NCBI RefSeq assembly: GCF_002355535.1
Contig: NZ_AP017457.1
Coordinates: forward strand, 558,001 to 622,000
DNA: 64,000 nucleotides
Direction: 5' to 3'
Origin: Aurantimicrobium minutum
GTDB lineage: Bacteria; Actinomycetota; Actinomycetes; Actinomycetales; Microbacteriaceae
Position numbers and translations under genes: made by a program. How positions within the stretch are numbered: the first letter of the stretch is position 1; each line of letters starts with the position of its first letter. Positions 56,601 through 64,000 of the stretch are shown piece after piece. Below the pieces are notes generated by a model, which was not told the DNA's origin, did not search any database, and saw only the letters and a list, made by a program, of their open reading frames with translations.

Positions 56601-57983
56601 TTAAGTCGATTGCTGATTACACCGAAGCAAAAAAAGTGACTGAGCAGTAATTGCCTTTTGGAATGAGCTGAGGTCCAACGATTCATTGGGACTGTGAGCG
56701 CAGGAATCAGGATCTTCCACACCTGTCACGAGTACCTGGGCGCCTGGGAAAACATCAACAAAACTTGAAATAAATGGAATTGAACCGCCGACGCCCATCT
56801 CAACGCATTCTGTACCAAACGCCTCAGAAAGACATTTCTCCATAGATTTCGCAGCCCAACCTTGAATATCTGTAACAAATCCTTCCCCGGTACTGACATC
56901 GGTTATGGAATAAACAGCCTTCGACTTCAAAAACGCTTCTGCGTAGCCAGAAAACGCTTGTAATGCATCCTGTGCACGTTGCCCAGGAGCGACGCGAAGA
57001 CTGATGCGGGCCGAAATTTCTGGGACAAGAGTGTTTGAAGCATTTTCGATGGAGGGGAAATCAACACCAGTAACAGTTATAGAGGGTTGCGTCCAAAGCC
57101 TGGACAGAATGTCACCACTTCCAATCAGATCTACTTCAGGAAGCACACCACTTTCTTCTCGAATTCGCTTCTCAGAATATGACAGATCCGTAGTTAAAGT
57201 TTTGTCTAGACCTGGAATATCGACAGAACCAGACTTGTCATAGAAGCTAGAAACAAGTTGGCTAAATACAGTAAATGAATCGGGAACCACTCCCCCAAAC
57301 ATTCCAGAATGAAGCGCATGGTCGAGTGTTCTGAGACTGAGTTTGAACGTCACGTTTCCGCGCAAAGTTGTTGTCAGTGCAGGGGTCGAAGTGTCCCAAT
57401 TTCCCGAGTCTGCAACAAGGATGACATCTGATTCAAGCTTGGCTCGGTAGAGCGAAAGAAAGTTATCAAACGAAGGTGATCCATATTCTTCTTCGCCCTC
57501 AATGAAAAGAACAACACCAAGATTCGGAGTGTTTTCCAGTTCTTTCAAGATTCGAATAGACGTCAAGTGAACAAGAATTCCAGCTTTGTCATCAGCACAT
57601 CCTCGACCGAATAAACGCCCGTCTCGTTGCGTCGCTACAAAAGGTGGTGTTTCCCACAATGAAATATCACCAGGGGGCTGAACGTCATGGTGGGCATATA
57701 AAAGGATTGTGGGATATCCAGTCGAAGCTTCTCTTCTGGCAACAACCGCTGGTTGTCCAAGATCTTGTGTCTCACCGATAGAAGCCTTCAGAAGCTCAAC
57801 AGAGTCAAAAAAATCAAGTTCGTCCACTAGAGAAACAATTTTCTCGGCGCTGCGCTCTACTTCAATTTGGTCAAAGGCAGGCCATGAGACTGAGGGAATT
57901 GCCACCAGTTCTGTCAAAGTATCGATTACTTGAGGGAAATGAGACGAAACTTTGAGCTCAACGTCAGGAAGTGAATCGGTCAT
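56601..57983 (-). CDS. M20-family dipeptidase
   Basis: A 460-residue zinc peptidase of the M20 group. YAHHDVQPPGD holds the first zinc His and catalytic Asp, FGRGCADDKAG the bridging Asp, and FIEGEEEYGSP the catalytic Glu pair; a dimerisation domain follows (about 190-350). Likely cytoplasmic, cutting dipeptides or N-acyl amino acids. On the - strand TAAGAT lies 7 bases before ATG, with no ribosome site. Divergent from the DUF3043 gene. Confidence 0.9.
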   Translation of the reverse strand: MTDSLPDVELKVSSHFPQVIDTLTELVAIPSVSWPAFDQIEVERSAEKIVSLVDELDFFDSVELLKASIGETQDLGQPAVVARREASTGYPTILLYAHHDVQPPGDISLWETPPFVATQRDGRLFGRGCADDKAGILVHLTSIRILKELENTPNLGVVLFIEGEEEYGSPSFDNFLSLYRAKLESDVILVADSGNWDTSTPALTTTLRGNVTFKLSLRTLDHALHSGMFGGVVPDSFTVFSQLVSSFYDKSGSVDIPGLDKTLTTDLSYSEKRIREESGVLPEVDLIGSGDILSRLWTQPSITVTGVDFPSIENASNTLVPEISARISLRVAPGQRAQDALQAFSGYAEAFLKSKAVYSITDVSTGEGFVTDIQGWAAKSMEKCLSEAFGTECVEMGVGGSIPFISSFVDVFPGAQVLVTGVEDPDSCAHSPNESLDLSSFQKAITAQSLFLLRCNQQST

Positions 57984-57996
57984 GCCGGTAATCTTA
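57984..57996 (-). promoter_or_regulatory. Leaderless-type promoter of the M20 dipeptidase
   Basis: On the - strand TAAGAT, 7 bases, ATG. Confidence 0.5.
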
Positions 57997-58025
57997 TGTT
58001 CGAACGTATCGATTGAAGGAATACC

Positions 58026-58583
58026 GTGGCGAAAAAGTCTGAAGAGGCCCCTGAAACTACTTCACAAGAAGTTGTAGGAAAAGGACATCCAACCCCTAGC
58101 CGTAAAGAGCGTGAAGCAGCCAACAAGCGCCCTTTGGTCCCTGACGACCGCAAAGAAGCTCGTCGACTAGAACGCGCACGCATGAACGAAGAACGTAACC
58201 GTGCTCGCATCGGTTTAGCTTCTGGAGATGAACGATACCTTCCACTACGCGACCGCGGACCTCAGAAGAAATATGCCCGTGACTATGTAGATGCTCGCTA
58301 CAACGTCGGTGAATTAATGGTTCCTTTCATGTTCTTGGTCATCATCATGACCTTTATTCCGAGCTTGCCGGTCCAAGAAAGTTCATTCTTGGTGCTGTGG
58401 TCCTTCTTCTTTATTGCGCTTACTGATGTCATGATTTTGAGTATTCGTCTGCGCAAGAAGATGACTGAAAAGTTCGGCTCCATTGATAAGGGTGTTCGTT
58501 GGTATGCCGGCATGCGAAGCTTGCAAATGCGCCCTTTGCGCTTACCCAAGCCACAAGTTGGACGACGTCAGTTCCCCAGCTAA
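58026..58583 (+). CDS. DUF3043 membrane protein
   Basis: A 185-residue protein with a very charged N-terminal ~95 residues (PTPSRKEREAANKRP and RKEARRLERARMNEE), two hydrophobic helices (about 96-115 and 121-140) and a basic C-terminus. This is the layout of the actinobacterial DUF3043 family; function unknown. GAAGGA lies 5 bases before the GTG start. Its last 4 bases overlap pyrD tail to tail. Confidence 0.85.
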   Translation: MAKKSEEAPETTSQEVVGKGHPTPSRKEREAANKRPLVPDDRKEARRLERARMNEERNRARIGLASGDERYLPLRDRGPQKKYARDYVDARYNVGELMVPFMFLVIIMTFIPSLPVQESSFLVLWSFFFIALTDVMILSIRLRKKMTEKFGSIDKGVRWYAGMRSLQMRPLRLPKPQVGRRQFPS

Positions 58584-59647
58584 AGCTGTTCTTTGCGCAT
58601 TTTGCGCAGACGTCTGTTTATAGACAAAGCCCATGCAGGGCCGTTGTAGATAAATCCCGAGTATCCCTGTACAAGGGTTGCACCAGCATCGAGACGTTCC
58701 TGAATTTGTTGTGCAGTTTCAATACCCCCGACCGAAATCACACACATTTCGGCAGGAACAACGTCACGAAGCTCTTTGAGTACCTCAAGGGATCTGTCAT
58801 GAAGCGGTGCACCAGATAACCCTCCTGCACCGATTGCGTCCACTTTCTCTCGAGGAGTTAGCAAACCACTACGGCTGATGGTGGTGTTCGTCGCAATAAT
58901 TCCATCTAGTTTGAGCGTGGTGACTAATTGAGCGATTTCACGGATTTCTTCAGAACTCAGATCAGGAGCAATCTTCACTAACAACGGAGTATTTCCTGAG
59001 GCTTCCTTCACAGCCGTCAATAACGGTGACAACGAAGAAATTTCTTGTAAACCCCTCAAACCTGGAGTGTTGGGGGAACTCACGTTGACAACGAGATAGT
59101 CAGCAAGCGGAGCAAGAAGGCGTGTACTGGTCAGGTAATCATCTATCGCATTCTCAACATCCACGATGCGTGATTTACCAATGTTCACTCCGATAACGGG
59201 GCGGTGTTTGAGTTTACGAAGTTTGTTGAGCCGTGGAACTGCCGCTGCTGCACCATGATTATTGAATCCCATCCGATTGATCAGGGCCCTATCAGGAATC
59301 AGACGGAATAGTCGAGGTTTCGGGTTGCCTGGCTGTGCGTGTGCTGTCAGAGTTCCGACTTCTACGTGACCAAATCCCAGCGCATAAAGGCCAGACACCA
59401 TGTTGACATCCTTGTCAAAACCTGCAGCCATGCCGAAAGGCGAATCAAAGTTCAGGCCTAAAGCTTGGACATGGAGTTCTGGAGCAGGCCGGGTAAATGC
59501 ATGTTTTACGTGGCGAATTCCGGGAAGTCCAGTAATCCGAATGACTAACGCGCCGAGATGATGAGCCTTTTCAGCATCAAGATGTTTGAAAAACGAATGA
59601 AAAATGAAATTGTAGAAACCGTGGCTACCGTTGTGCGTCGTCATCAT
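58580..59647 (-). CDS. pyrD: Dihydroorotate dehydrogenase, class 2 (quinone-dependent)
   Basis: A 355-residue FMN enzyme oxidising dihydroorotate to orotate and feeding menaquinone. The N-terminal extension ([20 protein letters not shown]) that docks to the membrane marks class 2; [31 protein letters not shown] and LVKIAPDLS are FMN and substrate motifs, with Ser in VSSPNTPG the class-2 base. It overlaps nrdR by 4 bases. The other pyr genes are at 1-2.4 kb. Confidence 0.96.
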   Translation of the reverse strand: MMTTHNGSHGFYNFIFHSFFKHLDAEKAHHLGALVIRITGLPGIRHVKHAFTRPAPELHVQALGLNFDSPFGMAAGFDKDVNMVSGLYALGFGHVEVGTLTAHAQPGNPKPRLFRLIPDRALINRMGFNNHGAAAAVPRLNKLRKLKHRPVIGVNIGKSRIVDVENAIDDYLTSTRLLAPLADYLVVNVSSPNTPGLRGLQEISSLSPLLTAVKEASGNTPLLVKIAPDLSSEEIREIAQLVTTLKLDGIIATNTTISRSGLLTPREKVDAIGAGGLSGAPLHDRSLEVLKELRDVVPAEMCVISVGGIETAQQIQERLDAGATLVQGYSGFIYNGPAWALSINRRLRKMRKEQL

Positions 59648-60111
59648 TCGGAGGCAGGACCATTCGCTCGTTCTGCACGCAATGTTTGTACAGCGGCCTC
59701 AAAATCTTCTAGAGATTCAAAAGCTTGATAAACGCTCGCAAAACGCAGGTATGCAACTTCATCTAATTCACGAAGAGACGGCAAGATCGCTAAACCGATT
59801 TCATTTGCCTCAATTTGTGAAGCGCCAGTGGCACGGATTGTTTCTTCAACTTTCTGAGCCAAGACAGCTAAATCAGCATCTGTAACCGGACGACCTTGAC
59901 ACGCTTTACGGACTCCGAGAACGACTTTTTCGCGCGAGAAAGCTTCAACAACACCTGATCGTTTGATAACTGAGAGTGATGCGGTTTCAAGGGTCGAGAA
60001 TCTGCCGTTGCATTCAGGACACTGTCTACGACGTCTAATCGACAAACCATCATCGCTTGTTCGAGAATCAATCACTCGAGAATCAGAATGACGGCAAAAT
60101 GGGCAATACAT
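59644..60111 (-). CDS. nrdR: Transcriptional repressor NrdR
   Basis: A 155-residue repressor of ribonucleotide reductase genes. The zinc ribbon uses Cys3, Cys6, Cys31 and Cys34 ([18 protein letters not shown]), followed by an ATP-cone domain (about 46-136) that senses dATP/ATP. It lies between hisD (4 bases upstream) and pyrD. No NrdR box pair was recognised in this window. Confidence 0.96.
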   Translation of the reverse strand: MYCPFCRHSDSRVIDSRTSDDGLSIRRRRQCPECNGRFSTLETASLSVIKRSGVVEAFSREKVVLGVRKACQGRPVTDADLAVLAQKVEETIRATGASQIEANEIGLAILPSLRELDEVAYLRFASVYQAFESLEDFEAAVQTLRAERANGPASE

Positions 60112-60115
60112 TCGG

Positions 60116-61432
60116 CTAATTGTCCTCTTGTTGGAAACGAATATCTACAGCATCACCGTGAGCCGGTAAGTCCTCATCATCGGAGAGTGATCTGATGCCT
60201 TCGGCTACTGACGACAAGGCGTCCTTGGTATATTCCACAATTTGCTGAGGTCTCAAAAATGTATACGCTCCAAGGCCTGATGAAAAGAGAGCCTGTCCAG
60301 CCGTGGGCAAAACGTGATTAGACCCCGCTGAATAATCCCCCAGACTCACCGGAGTGAAATCACCAACAAAAATAGCTCCTGCATTATTGATCGAAGTAAC
60401 AAGCTGATGTGCATTAGAGGTATGAATTGCTAAATGTTCTGGACCATATGCATTACTGAAATCAACAGCAATATCGAGGTCATCGACAATGACAAGCGCT
60501 GATTGATTGCCATTGAGTGAGGTCTCCACACGTTCTGCATGTTTTGTTAACGGCGCCTGCCGAGAAATTTCCTGCGCAGTTGCAGCAGCGAAAACTTCAG
60601 AATCTGTCACCAGGACTGCAGATGCCATTTCATCATGTTCTGCTTGGGAAATAAGATCAGCTGCAACGAAAGCGGGATTGGCAGAAGAGTCTGCGATGAT
60701 CAATATTTCCGTTGGTCCAGCTTCAGAATCGATACCAACAGTTCCCCGGACCAAGCGTTTTGCGGCGGCAACATAAATATTTCCTGGACCGGTGACGACA
60801 TTAACAGGTGTCAGTCCCAAATCTGGAACGCCAAATGCGAACGCTCCAACAGCTCCTGCACCGCCCATCGCATAAACCTCAGAAATTCCGAGGAGGCCAG
60901 CAGCAGCCAAGATGGTCGGATGAACTCTTCCGTCATATTGCGCTTGGGGCGGTGAGGCTAATGCGATAGAGGTCACGCCTGCTACCTGGGCAGGAACTAC
61001 ATTCATGATCACGCTGGATGGATAAACTGCCTTGCCGCCAGGTACGTATAAACCGACCCGTTCAACTGGTTGCCAGCGTTGAATGATGGTCGCACCGGGA
61101 GCAATCACTGTGGAAGTTTGAGAAGGAACCTGAGCTTGAGATCCGAGCCGAACGCGAGAAATAGTTTCTTCGAGTGAAGAGCGAAGTTGTGAGCTGAGTT
61201 CAGCAACAGCTTGGTCAATATGCTCTTGAGGGACACGAATATTGTGGCCTGAGACACCATCTAAATTGAACGCTTGCTCCTGTAATGCGAGAACGCCACG
61301 TTCACAAACGTCTGAGATTAACTCAGCAGCGATGCTTGAAGCGGTCTGAACATCAAGTGAATTACGTGGAATTAAGGCAAGTAATTCTTCTCGATTAGGT
61401 CGTGTTCCGCGAAGGTCTATAGTTCGAATCAT
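60116..61432 (-). CDS. hisD: Histidinol dehydrogenase
   Basis: A 438-residue zinc enzyme that oxidises histidinol to histidine in two NAD steps. [16 protein letters not shown] and [14 protein letters not shown] are NAD and active-site motifs, and SQAEHDEMA holds the zinc-binding Gln/His. ATG 61432 has TAGACT 9 bases upstream on the - strand. Separated by 49 kb from hisEGFI; the 20-base gap to dnaE suggests dnaE-hisD-nrdR-pyrD co-transcription. Confidence 0.96.
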   Translation of the reverse strand: MIRTIDLRGTRPNREELLALIPRNSLDVQTASSIAAELISDVCERGVLALQEQAFNLDGVSGHNIRVPQEHIDQAVAELSSQLRSSLEETISRVRLGSQAQVPSQTSTVIAPGATIIQRWQPVERVGLYVPGGKAVYPSSVIMNVVPAQVAGVTSIALASPPQAQYDGRVHPTILAAAGLLGISEVYAMGGAGAVGAFAFGVPDLGLTPVNVVTGPGNIYVAAAKRLVRGTVGIDSEAGPTEILIIADSSANPAFVAADLISQAEHDEMASAVLVTDSEVFAAATAQEISRQAPLTKHAERVETSLNGNQSALVIVDDLDIAVDFSNAYGPEHLAIHTSNAHQLVTSINNAGAIFVGDFTPVSLGDYSAGSNHVLPTAGQALFSSGLGAYTFLRPQQIVEYTKDALSSVAEGIRSLSDDEDLPAHGDAVDIRFQQEDN

Positions 61433-61452
61433 GGCCAGTCCAGTCTATTTCG

Positions 61453-64000
61453 CTACCCGAGACAGCCAGGACCGAGAAGTGACTTGAGTTCACCGAATAA
61501 ATCAGAATTCACGTTCACTCGTGCTGGCAATTCGAAAACACGGGCAACATCTCCTCGTGTGAGCTTGAGTCGAACTTCTGATTCACCTGGGTGTCTTTTG
61601 AGTACTTCTGATAGCTCTGACACTGTCGAAGATGTTGCTCTGATTTCCGGAAGCACAAGATTTAGCGGTGCATTGTTCGTGATGTTTGATCCGAGATCTG
61701 GAACAAACATGCTCATAGCTTGGATGTTGACACCGTCATCACGAACATTAACTCGACCCTTGACTGCAAGCACCATGTCAGTTTCGAGCATGGGGCCAAA
61801 TTCTTGATACGTGCGCCCCAGCAGCATTATGTCAAGCTCTCCCCCGAAATCTTCGAGCTTGATTATTCCGTATGCGTTTCCTGACTTTTTAGCAATGCGC
61901 CGTTGAACTTCTGTCACCAGTCCAGCCAGAACAACAATGTCGCCATCATTTGTTTGATCGTTCGTAGTGAGCTCATTGATGGTGATAGTGGCGTGTTTCG
62001 CCAATTGGAGTTCTAGCCCTGCCAAAGGGTGATCAGATACGTAAAGACCCAACATTTCACGTTCAAAGGCGAGTTTGTCACGCTTTGTGAATTCGGGACG
62101 ATCAGGAACTTGAGTGTGATCCTGCTCAAATTCAAACATGTCGCCGAAAAGGTCAACTTGCCCGTTTGCCTCGTTACGCTTCAGGCTGACTGCTGATTCG
62201 ACCGCGTCTTCATGAATTTCGACCAGTGCTCTTCGGGTATTACCCATAGCGTCAAAAGCACCGGCTTTGATCAGTGATTCCAACGTCTTTTTATTTGCTA
62301 CTGGAAGTGGAACTTTCTTCAAGAAGTCATGAAATGAATCGAATCTTCCTTTTTCCAAGCGTGCTGCTTTGATATGTTCAACGACTCCAAATCCCACGTT
62401 ACGTATGGCACCCATGCCAAAACGGATATCTGTTCCAACTGCCGAAAAGACACCATCAGATTCGTTGACGTCGGGAGCGAGGACGTTCAGACCCATACGT
62501 CGACATTCAGAGAGATACATACCAAGTTTGTCCTTGGAATCACCCACAGAAGTCAACAGTGCAGCCATGTACTCTGCTGGGAAATTTGCCTTGAGATACG
62601 CGGTCCAATAACTCAAAACGCCATACCCTGCAGAATGAGCCTTGTTGAAGGCGTAGTCAGCGAATGGCATGAGGGTATCCCAGAGAATCTTGACGGCACT
62701 GGGCGAATATCCGTTGGAAATCATTCCCGCTTCGAAATCGGCAAACTGCTTATCCAGTTCCGACTTCTTCTTCTTTCCCATGGCGCGACGCAAAACATCT
62801 GCTTGCCCTAGTGTGAAGCCTGCGACTTTTTGCGCGACAGCCATCACTTGCTCTTGATAGACAATGAGGCCGTATGTTGTTCCCAGAATCTCAGAAAGTG
62901 GTTCTTCAAGCTCAGGATGAATGGGCTCAATTTCTTGCAGACCATTTTTGCGAAGCGCATAGTTTGTATGCGAATTCATTCCCATTGGACCTGGTCGGTA
63001 AAGGGCAATAACCGCGGAAATATCTTCGAAGTTTGTTGGTTTCAATTGCCTCAATAGTGCACGCATGGGACCGCCATCGAGCTGGAAAACTCCAAGTGTG
63101 TCCCCTCGAGAGAGGAGTTCGTACGTTGCAGGGTCTGCATCTAGGTCAAGTGTTTCAGGTTCTACGGTAATTCCACGGTTGTTCTTGATATTGACCAAAG
63201 CATCCTGAATAACCGTGAGGTTACGAAGACCCAAGAAGTCCATTTTGAGTAGCCCCAAAGACTCACAAGGGGGCTGGTCAAACTGGGTGATGATTGCTCC
63301 ATCATCTTCGCGTTTCATGATGGGGATAACATCCATCAGCGGTTCAGCCGACATGATCACACCAGCAGCGTGAACACCCCATTGGCGTTTGAGATTTTCA
63401 ATTCCCTGAGCTGTGTTGAACACTGTTTGCGCATCAACATCAGATTCCAAGACTGAGCGGAAATCATTTGCTTCTTTATATCGCGCTGACTGGGGATCCA
63501 TGATCTCGGTAAGGGAGATATCTTTGCCCATAATCGAGGGCGGCATTGCCTTTGTCAGTTTTTCACCGACCGAATATGGCATACCAAGTACACGGGCAGA
63601 GTCTTTCAGTGCTTGTTTTGCCTTGATTGTGCCATAGGTCACGATTTGTGCAACACGATCATCACCATATTTTTCGGTGACGTATTTGATGACCTCACCG
63701 CGGCGACGATCATCAAAGTCAACGTCAACATCCGGCATAGAAACACGCTCAGGGTTGAGGAAACGCTCAAAAATAAGACCGTGATGCAGAGGGTCCAGTT
63801 CAGTAATTCCCATGGCATAAGAAGCGAGTGAACCTGCTGCCGAACCGCGGCCCGGTCCAACACGAATGCCTTGCTTTCGTGCCCATGCAATGAAATCCGC
63901 AACAACTAGGAAGTAGCCGGGGAAACCCATTTGAATAATGACATCAACTTCATACTTAGCTTGAGCTTGATGTGCTTCAGGAACGCCCTGAGGGAACCTT
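61453..64000 (-). CDS. dnaE: DNA polymerase III alpha subunit (partial, C-terminal part)
   Basis: The frame stays open to the window end, so about 848 C-terminal residues of the replicative polymerase are visible; the PHP domain lies outside. VGPGRGSAAGSLASYAMGI opens the palm, MPDVDVDFDDRRRGEVI has the catalytic aspartates, and DFLGLRNLT with IALYRPGPM are further DnaE motifs. The C-terminal OB fold (IVVLAGLVTEVQRR) and tail domain end the protein. DnaE1-type, as in other Actinobacteria. Confidence 0.97.
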   Translation of the reverse strand, partial: RFPQGVPEAHQAQAKYEVDVIIQMGFPGYFLVVADFIAWARKQGIRVGPGRGSAAGSLASYAMGITELDPLHHGLIFERFLNPERVSMPDVDVDFDDRRRGEVIKYVTEKYGDDRVAQIVTYGTIKAKQALKDSARVLGMPYSVGEKLTKAMPPSIMGKDISLTEIMDPQSARYKEANDFRSVLESDVDAQTVFNTAQGIENLKRQWGVHAAGVIMSAEPLMDVIPIMKREDDGAIITQFDQPPCESLGLLKMDFLGLRNLTVIQDALVNIKNNRGITVEPETLDLDADPATYELLSRGDTLGVFQLDGGPMRALLRQLKPTNFEDISAVIALYRPGPMGMNSHTNYALRKNGLQEIEPIHPELEEPLSEILGTTYGLIVYQEQVMAVAQKVAGFTLGQADVLRRAMGKKKKSELDKQFADFEAGMISNGYSPSAVKILWDTLMPFADYAFNKAHSAGYGVLSYWTAYLKANFPAEYMAALLTSVGDSKDKLGMYLSECRRMGLNVLAPDVNESDGVFSAVGTDIRFGMGAIRNVGFGVVEHIKAARLEKGRFDSFHDFLKKVPLPVANKKTLESLIKAGAFDAMGNTRRALVEIHEDAVESAVSLKRNEANGQVDLFGDMFEFEQDHTQVPDRPEFTKRDKLAFEREMLGLYVSDHPLAGLELQLAKHATITINELTTNDQTNDGDIVVLAGLVTEVQRRIAKKSGNAYGIIKLEDFGGELDIMLLGRTYQEFGPMLETDMVLAVKGRVNVRDDGVNIQAMSMFVPDLGSNITNNAPLNLVLPEIRATSSTVSELSEVLKRHPGESEVRLKLTRGDVARVFELPARVNVNSDLFGELKSLLGPGCLG

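Overview
The window is a dense stretch of bacterial chromosome with 54 protein genes (carB and dnaE cut by the window edges), one tRNA and very little free DNA. The gene set points to Actinobacteria, most likely Microbacteriaceae. Markers are an actinobacterial integration host factor domain, a qcrCAB/ctaCDEF supercomplex with a fused diheme QcrC and the actinobacterial subunit IV, a PdtaR-type ANTAR regulator, a DUF3043 protein, an HGxxPAAW-type protein, a Trp-operon membrane protein and a helicase-dead PriA. Base composition looks close to 50 percent G+C by eye, low for that family, and genes overlap or abut almost everywhere. A streamlined freshwater lineage related to Rhodoluna/Aquiluna is my inference, not a proven assignment.

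Layout. 1-11 kb: pyrimidine/purine, coenzyme A, SAM and translation genes on the + strand (carB, pyrF, mIHF-gmk fusion, rpoZ, coaBC, metK, priA, fmt, rsmB, rpe). 11-18.5 kb: histidine (hisE, hisG, hisF, hisI) and tryptophan (trpE, a membrane protein, a small membrane protein, trpC, trpB, trpA) genes. 18.5-27 kb: lgt, glutamate synthase gltBD and pyruvate kinase, closed by a strong terminator. 27-40 kb: tRNA-Leu(CAA), pdtaR, a thioesterase, polA, rpsA, coaE and the nucleotide excision repair block uvrB-uvrA-uvrC. 40-47 kb: an accessory-looking segment with a glycerophosphodiesterase, an SDR, a Nudix hydrolase, an HdeD-like protein, two tandem paralogous MFS transporters and glycerol kinase. 47-56 kb: trpD diverging from the respiratory block ctaE-qcrC-qcrA-qcrB, then a 610-bp spacer with an octanucleotide repeat, then ctaC-ctaD-ctaF on the - strand. 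56-64 kb: erpA, an M20 peptidase, a DUF3043 protein, pyrD, nrdR, hisD and dnaE.

Functional picture. Window genes cover parts of UMP, GMP, His and Trp synthesis, ammonium assimilation, aerobic respiration (bc complex and aa3-type oxidase), DNA repair and replication. No trpG, trpF, hisA, hisB, hisC or hisH is present here; trpD and hisD lie far from the main trp and his genes.

No dramatic new system is evident. The points most worth a second look are a recurring TANNNT box exactly 6-7 nt upstream of start codons of genes that lack a Shine-Dalgarno sequence (leaderless promoters), a covalent mIHF-guanylate kinase fusion, a 14-copy 8-bp tandem repeat between the two respiratory operons, an out-of-frame tail after lgt, and an inverted repeat over the start codon of the second MFS gene.
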